Of a stretch of DNA of 64,000 bases, positions 1 to 7,674 are shown one piece after another; positions within the stretch are counted from its first letter, which is position 1; each line of letters opens with the position of its first letter. The stretch is from positions 124,001 through 188,000 of the forward strand of contig JAAXTM010000003.1 of the NCBI GenBank assembly GCA_013336525.1, read 5' to 3'. The position numbers and the translations under genes are program-made. Origin of the DNA: Geobacteraceae bacterium (GTDB lineage Bacteria > Desulfobacterota > Desulfuromonadia > Geobacterales > Pseudopelobacteraceae). Below the pieces are notes generated by a model. That model saw only the letters and a program-made list of their open reading frames with translations. It was not told where the DNA came from and did no database searches.

Positions 1-2
1 TG

Positions 3-704
3 GGGCTGGTTTTTCCCAAGGGGAGTACCATCAAGGGGTGGGATAGTTTTGCTGCCCACGTCAAGAAGAGCAAGCGGCCAGTGACAATCGGTTATCACGC
101 ACCGACCAGTGCGCCGAAGATAATTTTTGAAGGAGCACTGAACAAAGCCGGCTTCAAGGTGACGGAAAACCCGAATGATCCTACTGCCCAAGTCGTAATG
201 GTTGACCTGAGGGCAACTGCCAATCTGATCCCTGCTCTGGTTAGCAAGCAGGTTGATGGTTGGGTCGGCCCCAGCCCATTTCCTGAAGTCGCCGCAGTGC
301 AGGGTGTGGGTACTATTGTCATGGACCTGAAGGAATTTCCCCCCAAAGGGCAGTGGAACAACTTCCCCTGCTGCGTCATGGCGGCGCGTGAAGAGGTCAT
401 CACGAAGCAGGGGGCGGCTGTTAAGGCGCTGGTTGGCCTGATGACAGAAAGCGGTAAGTGGTGTAACGACCATAAGGAAGAGGCCAGCACCGTGACCGCC
501 GCCTGGATCGGCATCCCTGCTGAAGCTGTCCGCCGTTCAACGATTGTCTACACCACAACCCCCTCCAAGAGCTGGCTACGGGGTGTGGATGTCTATCTGG
601 AAACTCTGAATCTATTAAAGGATTTCATTGACAAGCTGGAAGGGAAAACCCTGAAGGAGATCAAGTCGCTGCTCTTCGATTTTCGCTATGTCACAAAAGG
701 ATAA
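3..704 (+). CDS. ABC transporter substrate-binding protein (NMT1/SsuA-like), 5' truncated
   Basis: The reading frame is open from base 3 to the stop at 702-704, so the gene begins before the window and its signal peptide is not visible. The GTG at 81 lies inside the frame and is not the start. The visible part (about 233 residues) has the composition of the C-terminal lobe of periplasmic binding proteins of the nitrate/sulfonate/taurine family, including a VDGWVGPSPFPE stretch typical of the ligand hinge region. A permease and an ATPase of the same importer class follow directly, which supports the call. The substrate cannot be told from the sequence; sulfonate, taurine, nitrate or thiamine precursor are the family options. 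Confidence 0.8.
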   Translation, partial: GLVFPKGSTIKGWDSFAAHVKKSKRPVTIGYHAPTSAPKIIFEGALNKAGFKVTENPNDPTAQVVMVDLRATANLIPALVSKQVDGWVGPSPFPEVAAVQGVGTIVMDLKEFPPKGQWNNFPCCVMAAREEVITKQGAAVKALVGLMTESGKWCNDHKEEASTVTAAWIGIPAEAVRRSTIVYTTTPSKSWLRGVDVYLETLNLLKDFIDKLEGKTLKEIKSLLFDFRYVTKG

Positions 705-750
705 CCCTGATGAAACCCGTGTCCGCTTATGACATGCGGAGCGTGAACCG

Positions 751-1587
751 GTGAAAAAACTGTTTCTCCGGGTCCTGCTTCCCGCCTTTGCACCGCTCCT
801 GCTGCTTGCTGTCTGGCAAGTAGCAGCGGTGCGTGTTGACAACCGGATTATTTTGCCACCGATGATGGACGTGCTGCATCTCATTATCCATCCGACCGAA
901 GACCTCCTCAGCATGGGGTCGCTGCTCAGTAATCTGGCAATCAGTCTTGCCCGGGTTATGGCTGGCTACCTGCTGGCTGTTGTACTCGCTGTATCCATCG
1001 GTATCACCATGGGATATTACCGCCCTTTGTTCAGAACATTCTCCCTTTTTTTCGCGTTGTTCAGACCTGTCCCTCCCCTTGCCTGGGTTCCTCTGGTGCT
1101 GGCCTGGTTCGGTGTGGCAAGCTTTGCCACCCTGGCCGGACTCGAGTATGGCCGGTGGTACATGTATCTGAATAACCTGAAAATTTCCATGGTCTTCATA
1201 ATCTTTATCGGCGGCTTTTATCCGGTTTTGACCAGTACAATCCAGGGGGTTCAGAGTGTCCGGACGACCCTCCTTGATTCGGCTCGAGTTCTTGGGGCCG
1301 GGGAGATGGCCATTTTTACCAAGGTGCTCCTTCCTGCAGCGTTGCCGACAATCGTTACCGGCATGCGGATTGGTCTTGGTGTTGCCTGGATGTGCCTTGT
1401 TTCCGCTGAAATGCTCCCCGGCAGCCTGTCAGGGATAGGTTACCTGATTACCCATGCCTTCACCGTTGCACGTACCGATGTAGTTATCGCCGGAATGATA
1501 AGTATCGGCGTGGTCGGCGCCTCTATTGATTTTATCTTTCGCCTTTTTGAGGAGCGCACCTTTTCCTGGCAAAGGCGGTCACGGTGA
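751..1587 (+). CDS. ABC transporter permease (SsuC/TauC-like)
   Basis: This 278-residue integral membrane protein has several hydrophobic segments and the C-terminal part of a binding-protein-dependent permease. The EAA-like loop lies around VLLPAALPTIVTGMRIGLG. It should form the channel of the importer whose binding protein ends 46 bases upstream. The GTG start at 751 overlaps a 14-codon ORF (710-754), which may only be a translational bridge from the upstream gene. Compared with ordinary SsuC proteins there is an extra segment rich in Tyr and Trp (about residues 128-148) inserted after the WFG motif. The last four bases overlap the ATPase start, so the two are translationally coupled. Confidence 0.85.
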   Translation: MKKLFLRVLLPAFAPLLLLAVWQVAAVRVDNRIILPPMMDVLHLIIHPTEDLLSMGSLLSNLAISLARVMAGYLLAVVLAVSIGITMGYYRPLFRTFSLFFALFRPVPPLAWVPLVLAWFGVASFATLAGLEYGRWYMYLNNLKISMVFIIFIGGFYPVLTSTIQGVQSVRTTLLDSARVLGAGEMAIFTKVLLPAALPTIVTGMRIGLGVAWMCLVSAEMLPGSLSGIGYLITHAFTVARTDVVIAGMISIGVVGASIDFIFRLFEERTFSWQRRSR

Positions 1588-2372
1588 TGGTAATGAACAA
1601 CGGAAGCATTCTCGAAATTACCGATCTAACCAAAAACTATTGTGCTGAAAACGGCGCGATCGTTCATGCCCTGCAAGGTATTGATCTGGATATTGCCGCC
1701 AACGACTTTGTTTGCATTGTCGGGCCGTCGGGATGCGGCAAGTCGACCCTGTTGCGGATCATGGCCGGACTGGAGAAGCAAACCGGTGGTGTTGCCAGCT
1801 ATCTCGGCAAACCTATCGACCGGCCGACTCCGCAGATCGGCATGGTCTTTCAGGAATATTCGCTCCTCCCCTGGCGTACGGTTATTGACAATGTCGGTCT
1901 CGGACCTGAATTTGCCAATATGCCGAAACAACAGCGGCTGCTGCTGGCAACAGAGTACCTGCAACTAGTCGGTCTGGAAAGATTTGCCCAGGCTTATCCT
2001 CATGAACTGTCTGGCGGGATGAGGCAGCGGGTGGCCATTGCCCGCGCCCTGGCCAACGATCCGGACGTTCTGCTCATGGATGAGCCGTTCGGAGCTCTTG
2101 ACGCCCATACCCGTATCCTCCTGCAGAAAGAGCTGCTGAGCATCTGGGAGCGGCACCGTAAAACCATCGTCTTTGTCACCCACAGTGTTGATGAAGCGAT
2201 ATTTCTGGCGGATCGTATCTGTGTAATGTCCGGAACTTCCGGCCGGATTATGGAGATGATCGACGTGACCATGCCCCGTCCTCGGGAGCGCTCAAACCCG
2301 CTTTACGGTCAACTTGCTGAAAGAATCCTGCGGATGTTGGAAGGGGAAGTGGCGAAGATGGGTATACTTTGA
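1584..2372 (+). CDS. ABC transporter ATP-binding protein (SsuB/TauB-like)
   Basis: This 262-residue cytoplasmic ATPase powers the importer encoded just upstream. Walker A is GPSGCGKST at residues 47-55, the Q-loop is in MVFQEYSLLPW, the signature is LSGGMRQR, Walker B is VLLMDEP and the switch His is in VFVTHS. All catalytic positions look intact. Possible starts are GTG 1584, ATG 1587 and ATG 1593; the first overlaps the permease stop by four bases. SsuB/TauB/NrtD-type ATPases share this length and the PLLPW-like stretch after the Q-loop. Substrate is unknown. Confidence 0.88.
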   Translation: MMVMNNGSILEITDLTKNYCAENGAIVHALQGIDLDIAANDFVCIVGPSGCGKSTLLRIMAGLEKQTGGVASYLGKPIDRPTPQIGMVFQEYSLLPWRTVIDNVGLGPEFANMPKQQRLLLATEYLQLVGLERFAQAYPHELSGGMRQRVAIARALANDPDVLLMDEPFGALDAHTRILLQKELLSIWERHRKTIVFVTHSVDEAIFLADRICVMSGTSGRIMEMIDVTMPRPRERSNPLYGQLAERILRMLEGEVAKMGIL

Positions 2373-2394
2373 TTGAAACTAAACGGCAGTTGGT

Positions 2395-2535
2395 CCGCAG
2401 ATACCGCAGATTAACGCAGATAAAACCAATCGTTATTTAAAAAACATGCGCTTCTTTTTGGTTAAACCGGTTAAACCAGTATTTGTTTCAAGCCTTTGAT
2501 CTTTCTGGATATATCTGCGTTAATCTGCGGATAAT
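2395..2535. repeat. Long imperfect hairpin repeat, arms built on CGCAGATTAACGCAGAT
   Basis: Left arm 2395-2425 and right arm 2512-2534 are inverted copies built from the iterated word CGCAGAT(TAA). The loop is AT-rich and carries AGCCTTTGAT (2491-2500) shortly before the right arm. A second element with nearly the same arms lies at 39949-40108. It fills most of the non-coding space 2373-2618 after the ABC operon and could act as a transcript-stabilising or terminating hairpin, although there is no terminal T-run. No gene was seen here. Confidence 0.8.
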
Positions 2536-2618
2536 TTTTTAAGTTCGAAACTAATACGGACTGTTTAACGGCAAAAACCATGAACCCGTATTGAAGTCAA
2601 TCTTGTCGTACGCAGACT

Positions 2619-3152
2619 TCATTTCCCTCCGATGGCATGAGTGCCACGTTTGATCCAATCGATAACCAGACCTATTGCATACAGTGCTGACATGGGCATA
2701 AGCCAGGCGACAAAGCATATCATCATGCCGAGGCTCCGTTTTGACGGTAAATCGGAGATTGCATCGTGGTAGGCCTGCTCAACTCTATCAAAGCCGGCAT
2801 TGCCCTCCGGCCCAATCCGGTACGCTGACCGGACTGATGCTATCCACTGGGTATATCCCTGGGAACGGGCAATTCCAAAGATCTTCCGTGGCGATTCACC
2901 GGCAAAAGCCAGCCCATCATACCGTCTGACCTCCTCAGTAACAGAAAATACCATCTTCCGCTCGATCCGCTCCAGATTGGGTACGAGCATGTAATAACTC
3001 ACTATCAGCAACAGAAGGTAAATTATTCCGGAAGTCAGCCAGAGGCGCTGCCATGGCCTGATCTGATGCCTGGGCAAATCTGGTACAGTCCAGGTGCCGG
3101 TGGAGGATTTTTCAAGGGTTACATCTATGGCGGTGTTTTTCTTTGGTGTCAT
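2619..3152 (-). CDS. Hypothetical membrane protein, two transmembrane segments
   Basis: The 177-residue product is not a family I recognise. One hydrophobic helix lies at about residues 39-57 (IIYLLLLIVSYYML) and another at about 142-165, with a mixed-charge stretch of about 85 residues between them. That suggests a periplasmic or cytoplasmic loop between two membrane anchors. The ATG at 3152 has only a weak ribosome-binding site. A small ORF ends 23 bases upstream on the same strand, so the two may be co-transcribed. The frame is clean and codon use resembles that of neighbouring genes, so I take it as a real gene of unknown function. Confidence 0.65.
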   Translation of the reverse strand: MTPKKNTAIDVTLEKSSTGTWTVPDLPRHQIRPWQRLWLTSGIIYLLLLIVSYYMLVPNLERIERKMVFSVTEEVRRYDGLAFAGESPRKIFGIARSQGYTQWIASVRSAYRIGPEGNAGFDRVEQAYHDAISDLPSKRSLGMMICFVAWLMPMSALYAIGLVIDWIKRGTHAIGGK

Positions 3153-3175
3153 GCGGGCATTATAGCATTGGGTAG

Positions 3176-3427
3176 TCAGGCATACACTGAAAAACTATCT
3201 CGTAATGCCTTGCTCTCGGCAGGTGTCACCGGTGCTGAAGGTTCTTTTTTTAATGACAAAGTAGAGATACGGTCGGTTGACAGTGTAACTACGTCATCCG
3301 GTAGGGATACTGTATTCTTACGCAGCGGAGTATTGACAGAGCCTGATGCCGTTTCACTGCTATCTGGTGTTCTATGCCGGGCAGGAATAACCTGATGTTG
3401 AATGCTGTTACCGTGGACAGGCTGCAT
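3176..3427 (-). CDS. Small hypothetical protein (83 aa)
   Basis: The ATG at 3427 is preceded by AGGAG at a nine-base spacing, a good ribosome-binding site that argues this short frame is used. The product is hydrophilic with no signal peptide or membrane segment. Its second half contains DDVVTLSTDR and a Pro-rich KKEPSAPVTPAE stretch ending in SFSVYA. I do not recognise a named family. The DxVTLS pattern resembles short unstructured proteins common in Desulfuromonadia, but I cannot verify that. It lies 23 bases upstream of the membrane protein gene on the same strand. Confidence 0.5.
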   Translation of the reverse strand: MQPVHGNSIQHQVIPARHRTPDSSETASGSVNTPLRKNTVSLPDDVVTLSTDRISTLSLKKEPSAPVTPAESKALRDSFSVYA

Positions 3428-3650
3428 AGATGTTTACTCCTAAACCTGGATAAGCCAAAGTTAGATTCGACATTGGCTTTGCATAAGAGGTGCCAGTTTG
3501 TTAAAGTGCAGCTGCTAAGGCATTTGATGCAGTTTTGCTGTTAACCTGTTTACGGCTGGATCAAGGCAATGTCGGGATTTTGGAGTGTTAAGGCAGGTGC
3601 ATGACAAATTTTTGACTTGAAAAAGTGAATCGCGGGAGATTAATAAACAC

Positions 3651-4199
3651 ATGGCATTACCATCCACCATATACCGGGTCAATATTCAATTGTCTGATGT
3701 TGATCGTGGCGTTTACGAGTCATTGCAGACAACTGTTGCCCGTCATCCCTCTGAAACCGAAGAGCGTCTTGTTGCCAGACTGCTGGCTTATGCAATCTTT
3801 TTTGAACCGGAGCTCGCCTTCACCAAGGGTGTCAGTGCCGGCGATGAGCCTGATCTCTGGTTGAAAGGACCCGATGACAGGGTGCTTTTATGGGTGGAGG
3901 TCGGACTGCCGGAGCCGGAACGCCTTGTCAAGGCTGGCAGGCATGCGGAAAGAGTGGCAGTTATCGCCTGTGGCAGGGCGCTGCCTAAATGGGAACAACA
4001 GCACCTCCAAAAGATAGAGAGCGTGCCCAATTTGACGGTAGTATGTTTTGATCAGCTCTTTGTTAACGGTCTGGTATCAAAGCTGGACCGCTCAATAAAC
4101 TGGTCGGTTACCATCACAGACGGTAACCTGTATATAAATGTCGGCAACGAGACGTTCGAAACGGTTCTTCAGGAGCGGGTCGGAAAAAGATTAAAATAA
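3651..4199 (+). CDS. yaeQ: YaeQ family protein
   Basis: The 182-residue protein matches YaeQ along its whole length. It opens with the conserved ALPSTIYRVNIQLSDVDRG beginning and carries the WVEVGLPEPERLVKA core, which holds the acidic and Lys residues of the PD-(D/E)XK nuclease-like fold. The biochemical role is not established: YaeQ was linked genetically to RfaH suppression in E. coli and structurally to the nuclease superfamily. The start ATG follows a GGGAG about 11 bases upstream. The 3' end overlaps the convergent porin-like gene by nine bases. It appears monocistronic. Confidence 0.9.
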   Translation: MALPSTIYRVNIQLSDVDRGVYESLQTTVARHPSETEERLVARLLAYAIFFEPELAFTKGVSAGDEPDLWLKGPDDRVLLWVEVGLPEPERLVKAGRHAERVAVIACGRALPKWEQQHLQKIESVPNLTVVCFDQLFVNGLVSKLDRSINWSVTITDGNLYINVGNETFETVLQERVGKRLK

Positions 4200-5024
4200 A
4201 TAACTGATAGACAGTCCGAACATCGCCTGATTTTTGCTGCCCCGGATTTGGACCAATGGCGAATCTGCCACCGTGGAGGCCAAACGATCAAATCCGGCAA
4301 TCATAGAAATTGAAATGGAATCAGTCATCTGTGTCATGGCAAATCCGTTGATGCCGTAGGCGGTGACCCCGGCATCTGCATGGTACCGGGCCAAGCCGCT
4401 ACGCGCCGACTGCTCGGCACTAACGCCCCAATAGGCGTTTACATAAGTTTGGTCACCAAACTTGATATGAGGACCGAAGGAGTACACCAGTCGGCGACCC
4501 GAAAGTACCAACATCCCTCCGTAGTTGACTTTGCCCTCGGCGACCAGTCCGTTATGGCCGGAAAGACCCTTGTGTAGCCGCATACTGAGTTTGTAGGGCT
4601 TTATGTCATATTCTGCAAAACCACCAAGAGAAACTGTTCCCGGAACATCACCCATCCCCCGCAGAGAATCGTCTCTGCTGCCGGCAATACGGAAAACAGA
4701 GCCACCATCTTTTTCAGAACGGCTGAATGTATATGTTATGACCGGACCAACACGCCAACCATCCTGATTTAATACCGCATAGCCTACTCCATCCCTGGCA
4801 TTGGCAAAAAACAGATCTTTGTATGCAACCCTGATATCCGGAACAGCCAATAGATTGTACCTTTTCGACCCGGTAAATGCCGGGGCAATAATCAGCGCAC
4901 TGCCGACCGATGTCTTCCAACCACTGTGTGTAGATATTTTTTCAGGCTCTGCCGAAAGTGCGCTGGCTGTCGGTACAATTACCGCCATAACAAGATGCAG
5001 TATGAAGCATCGGAATCCACGCAT
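4191..5024 (-). CDS. MipA/OmpV family outer-membrane protein
   Basis: The 277-residue precursor has an N-terminal signal peptide (about residues 1-25, cleavage near ALSAEPEK). Alternating hydrophobic strands follow, ending in the aromatic C-terminal residue (LSISYLF) typical of outer-membrane beta barrels. The AIIAPAFTGSKRYNLLAVPDIRV-like opening and the FFANARDGVGY segment match MipA/OmpV. In this family MipA scaffolds murein synthesis enzymes in E. coli, while other members are stress or adhesion porins, so the role here is open. Start ATG has GGAGG eight bases upstream. The gene is convergent with yaeQ. Confidence 0.85.
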   Translation of the reverse strand: MRGFRCFILHLVMAVIVPTASALSAEPEKISTHSGWKTSVGSALIIAPAFTGSKRYNLLAVPDIRVAYKDLFFANARDGVGYAVLNQDGWRVGPVITYTFSRSEKDGGSVFRIAGSRDDSLRGMGDVPGTVSLGGFAEYDIKPYKLSMRLHKGLSGHNGLVAEGKVNYGGMLVLSGRRLVYSFGPHIKFGDQTYVNAYWGVSAEQSARSGLARYHADAGVTAYGINGFAMTQMTDSISISMIAGFDRLASTVADSPLVQIRGSKNQAMFGLSISYLF

Positions 5025-5205
5025 TTATTAAGCCTCCAGAACAGCATACTCATTTAAAGCCGGTACATGCCGTTTCATTGCTATCATTATTGCTGGATAA
5101 TATCAAATTATGGTATAAAAGTACTGTATGTATAACGTTTCTTTGAAATAATTATCCGTAATATAGATCTCAGCTCAAATCTCTGACAGCAGAGGAGGAT
5201 ACAAC

Positions 5206-5673
5206 ATGTTCACTCGATTTCTTGCGCTGGTTACACTGCTAACGCTGGCCTGTTCAACTGCACTTTACGCTGCACAAAAACCGGATGACCGTGAGGCGCT
5301 GGCCGGACTGAAGAGCGCCAAGGTTATCTTCGATGTTCGGGTACCTGATGTTGAAAAGCTTGTATTCAATCTCAAGCTATTCAGCGAGACCTTTGAAGGA
5401 ATGGTTTCTCAGGGTGTCAAACCGGAGATGGTGGTCGTATTCCGTGGCCCTGGGGTCAGGTTGCTTACTGCCGCCGCACTCGACGAGGAGACGCGAGAAC
5501 TGTTCAGGGCTTTGATAAAAAAAGGGGTGCGCTTTGAGGCGTGTGCAGTGGCCATGCGAGTCTTCAAGGCGGACACGGGCGGGCTTATCCCTGAGGTAAA
5601 ACTGGTTGCCAATGTGTTCAATTCGCTGATCGGCTATCAGAACAAGGGCTATGCAATGATTGCTATCAATTAG
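5206..5673 (+). CDS. DsrE-like exported protein
   Basis: The 155-residue product begins with a clear Sec signal peptide (cleavage probably after ALYAAQ). It continues with a DsrE/DsrF-like alpha-beta domain: a KVIFDVRV strand, an EMVVVFRGPGV strand, an RALIKKGVRFEACAVAM segment holding the single conserved Cys, and a C-terminal NKGYAMIAIN. In cytoplasmic DsrE proteins the equivalent Cys carries sulfur; exported members are common but uncharacterised. The ATG is preceded by GAGGAGGA. The pirin gene starts 19 bases downstream, so the two are probably one transcript. The 180-base upstream region is AT-rich with no promoter I would call confidently. Confidence 0.8.
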   Translation: MFTRFLALVTLLTLACSTALYAAQKPDDREALAGLKSAKVIFDVRVPDVEKLVFNLKLFSETFEGMVSQGVKPEMVVVFRGPGVRLLTAAALDEETRELFRALIKKGVRFEACAVAMRVFKADTGGLIPEVKLVANVFNSLIGYQNKGYAMIAIN

Positions 5674-5692
5674 TTGATAGAGGGGGCTATCC

Positions 5693-6595
5693 ATGACCAC
5701 ACGCCGCATTGCAAAAATATTCAAGAGCCGCCCAACCGTTGAAGGTGCCGGTGTTCACTTGAAGCGGGCATTCGGTTATTCCCAAGTACCTCAATTCGAC
5801 CCGTTCCTGATGCTGGATGATTTCCATACCTCCAACCCGGAAGAATACCTGGCCGGTTTCCCCTGGCACCCCCATCGCGGTATCGAGACCATTACCTACG
5901 TGCTGGAGGGGTTGGTGGAACATGGTGACAGTATGGGTAACAAGGGGACCATCGGCGCCGGAGATGTGCAGTGGATGACCGCCGGCAGTGGCATCATTCA
6001 TCAGGAGATGCCCCAATTGAGCCCCACCGGCACAATGTGGGGTTTTCAGTTCTGGGCCAATCTGCCGGCCGCACAGAAGATGATGGCGCCTCGCTATCGT
6101 GATGTCAAGGCGGCCGATATCCCTGAGGTCACGCTTGAGAACGGTGTAGCGATCAAGGTCATTGCAGGTGAGGTCGCGGATGTAAAAGGTCCGGTGGGGG
6201 ATATCGTGATTGAGCCGGAAATGCTCGATATCTGCGTTCCGGCCGGGACCGTATTTACTCATCCGCTATCAATCGGGCATACCGCTTTTGCCTATATACT
6301 CTCTGGCGATGGGTATTTCGATGATCAACGTGATGCCTATGCTTATGAGATGGTCGGTCACGGCTGGTCGGATACAGAGCGTCGCTGCGTCTGCGGCGTT
6401 GAAACCGTGGTGCTGTTTGAACATGCCGGTTCTGCAATTCAAGTTACGACATCTGACAAACCGGTCCGTTTTCTGTTTGTTTCGGGAAAGCCGCTTGGCG
6501 AGCCGGTGGCCTGGTACGGCCCGGTAGTGATGAATACCCAGGAGGAGCTGAAGGTTGCATTTGACGAATATCAGCACGGGACCTTCGTCAAGTAA
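5693..6595 (+). CDS. Pirin family protein
   Basis: The 300-residue protein is a bicupin of the pirin family. The N-terminal cupin has the FLMLDDFHTSNPEEYLAGFP start and the metal-ligand pattern HPHRGIETITYVLEG...EHGDS...MTAGSGIIHQEMP, in which the His and Glu ligands for one non-haem iron are present. The C-terminal cupin is less conserved, as usual. Pirins act as quercetinases or redox-sensing regulators, and the cellular role here is unknown. The ATG is preceded by AGAGGGGG. Its stop codon directly abuts a 120-base palindromic repeat. Confidence 0.92.
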   Translation: MTTRRIAKIFKSRPTVEGAGVHLKRAFGYSQVPQFDPFLMLDDFHTSNPEEYLAGFPWHPHRGIETITYVLEGLVEHGDSMGNKGTIGAGDVQWMTAGSGIIHQEMPQLSPTGTMWGFQFWANLPAAQKMMAPRYRDVKAADIPEVTLENGVAIKVIAGEVADVKGPVGDIVIEPEMLDICVPAGTVFTHPLSIGHTAFAYILSGDGYFDDQRDAYAYEMVGHGWSDTERRCVCGVETVVLFEHAGSAIQVTTSDKPVRFLFVSGKPLGEPVAWYGPVVMNTQEELKVAFDEYQHGTFVK

Positions 6596-6717
6596 TTCCA
6601 GTTTCAAATCAAAGCGCTATCATCGTTGGCTCGTCTTCGACACCTCAACGTACTGGTCAGTACGCCTCGGCGCCTCAATCCTTGCCGCCTTGATTTCATC
6701 TTTGATTTGAAATTGGT
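6595..6717. repeat. 120-bp palindromic element, copy 1
   Basis: This element starts at the pirin stop codon. Its ends are inverted (TTCCAGTTTCAAATCAAAG against CTTTGATTTGAAATTGG), and an inner stem pairs GTACTG with CAGTAC around 6650-6663. A second copy with the same order of motifs (AAATCAAGGCGCTATC, TTGGCTC.TCTTCG, CGCCTCA.TCCT.GCCG.CTTGAT) lies at 24105-24228 and also begins at a stop codon. It probably folds into a long hairpin in the 3' end of the transcript. Confidence 0.75.
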
Positions 6718-6740
6718 ATAACAGCCGATTGGCAGTCTGT

Positions 6741-7673
6741 TTAATTAATCCAACCAGACATGATTGCAATGCCGCTTGAAACCGAAACAAGTATCCAGAG
6801 TGTTACCCCTTGGGCCATTGGTTTTATGCCGGTTCGGCCTAATACCTCCCTTGTCAGGCCGCTGCCGATCAGAAAAAGGGTCACCACCAGGCTCTGTTTT
6901 GCGATGCTGTTCAACGGATGCCAGAGCTGATCAAGCTGCGGCAGCATTGTTTTGATGGTGGCAGATGCGATAAAGCCGATGATGAAAAACGGGAATTTAA
7001 CTTTCCCTTCCGCCTTGGTGAACCAGGCGGCAATCAGTGCAGCAGGCATGATCCATAACGCCCTGGTCAGCTTGACCGTTGTGCCGATAGTCAAGGCAAG
7101 ACCACCGTATGCTGCTGCTGCTCCAACTACGCTGCTGGTATCGTGGATAGCCAGAGCAGACCAGAGGCCAAACTGCTTCTCCCCCATTCCGAGAAGGTGC
7201 CCCACAAGAGGGAAGAGAAGAAGGGCAATGGAATTGAGGGTAAAGACAGTTGCCAAGGCAACGCCGGTTTCCTCCGTATCTGCCTTGATCACCGGTGCCA
7301 TGGCCGCAATTGCGCTGCCACCGCAGATGGCTGTTCCGAAAGAGATCAGGGTGGAGGTGCGAGCGGGTGTCTTGAAAAATCTGCCTAACAGATAGCCAGC
7401 AATCATCGTAAAGCTGATGCTGATTGCGGTATACAGGAAGGCTTCCTTGCCGGTTTTAAAAAGTTCCGGCAGGTTCATGCCAAACCCCAGACCAACAACC
7501 GACATTTGCAACAGTCTCCTGCTCCAGGTAGAGATGGCAGCACCCCATGGATTGCCGATCACAATACCGAAAGTGATTCCTGCCACCAGTGCCATGGGGG
7601 CGCTGACAGCAGGCCAGCAACAGGCCAGTATCATGGCCCAGAACAGCACTTTCAAACCATTGTAGTTTTTCAC
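6741..7673 (-). CDS. YeiH-family putative sulfate exporter
   Basis: This 310-residue multi-spanning membrane protein belongs to the YeiH/UPF0324 family (Pfam Cons_hypoth698). Conserved stretches include GLGFGMNLPELFKTGK, TAICGGSAIAA and ALAIHDTSSVVGAAAAYG. The frame stays open 74 codons upstream, but that part would lie inside the kinase gene. I choose GTG 7673 because it follows the kinase stop by one base and has AGAGG six bases upstream. Family members have been proposed to export sulfate or sulfite, but evidence is limited. It is the last gene of an operon with the two-component pair upstream. Confidence 0.88.
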   Translation of the reverse strand: MKNYNGLKVLFWAMILACCWPAVSAPMALVAGITFGIVIGNPWGAAISTWSRRLLQMSVVGLGFGMNLPELFKTGKEAFLYTAISISFTMIAGYLLGRFFKTPARTSTLISFGTAICGGSAIAAMAPVIKADTEETGVALATVFTLNSIALLLFPLVGHLLGMGEKQFGLWSALAIHDTSSVVGAAAAYGGLALTIGTTVKLTRALWIMPAALIAAWFTKAEGKVKFPFFIIGFIASATIKTMLPQLDQLWHPLNSIAKQSLVVTLFLIGSGLTREVLGRTGIKPMAQGVTLWILVSVSSGIAIMSGWIN

Positions 7674-7674
7674 A

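Noticed and set aside
710-754. 14-codon ORF overlapping the permease start
   Set aside because: It may be a translational bridge, but its length and composition give no support for a functional peptide.
2395-2535. CRISPR-like reading of the iterated CGCAGAT words
   Set aside because: The repeats are short, inverted across a loop and lack regular spacers; no cas genes are present.
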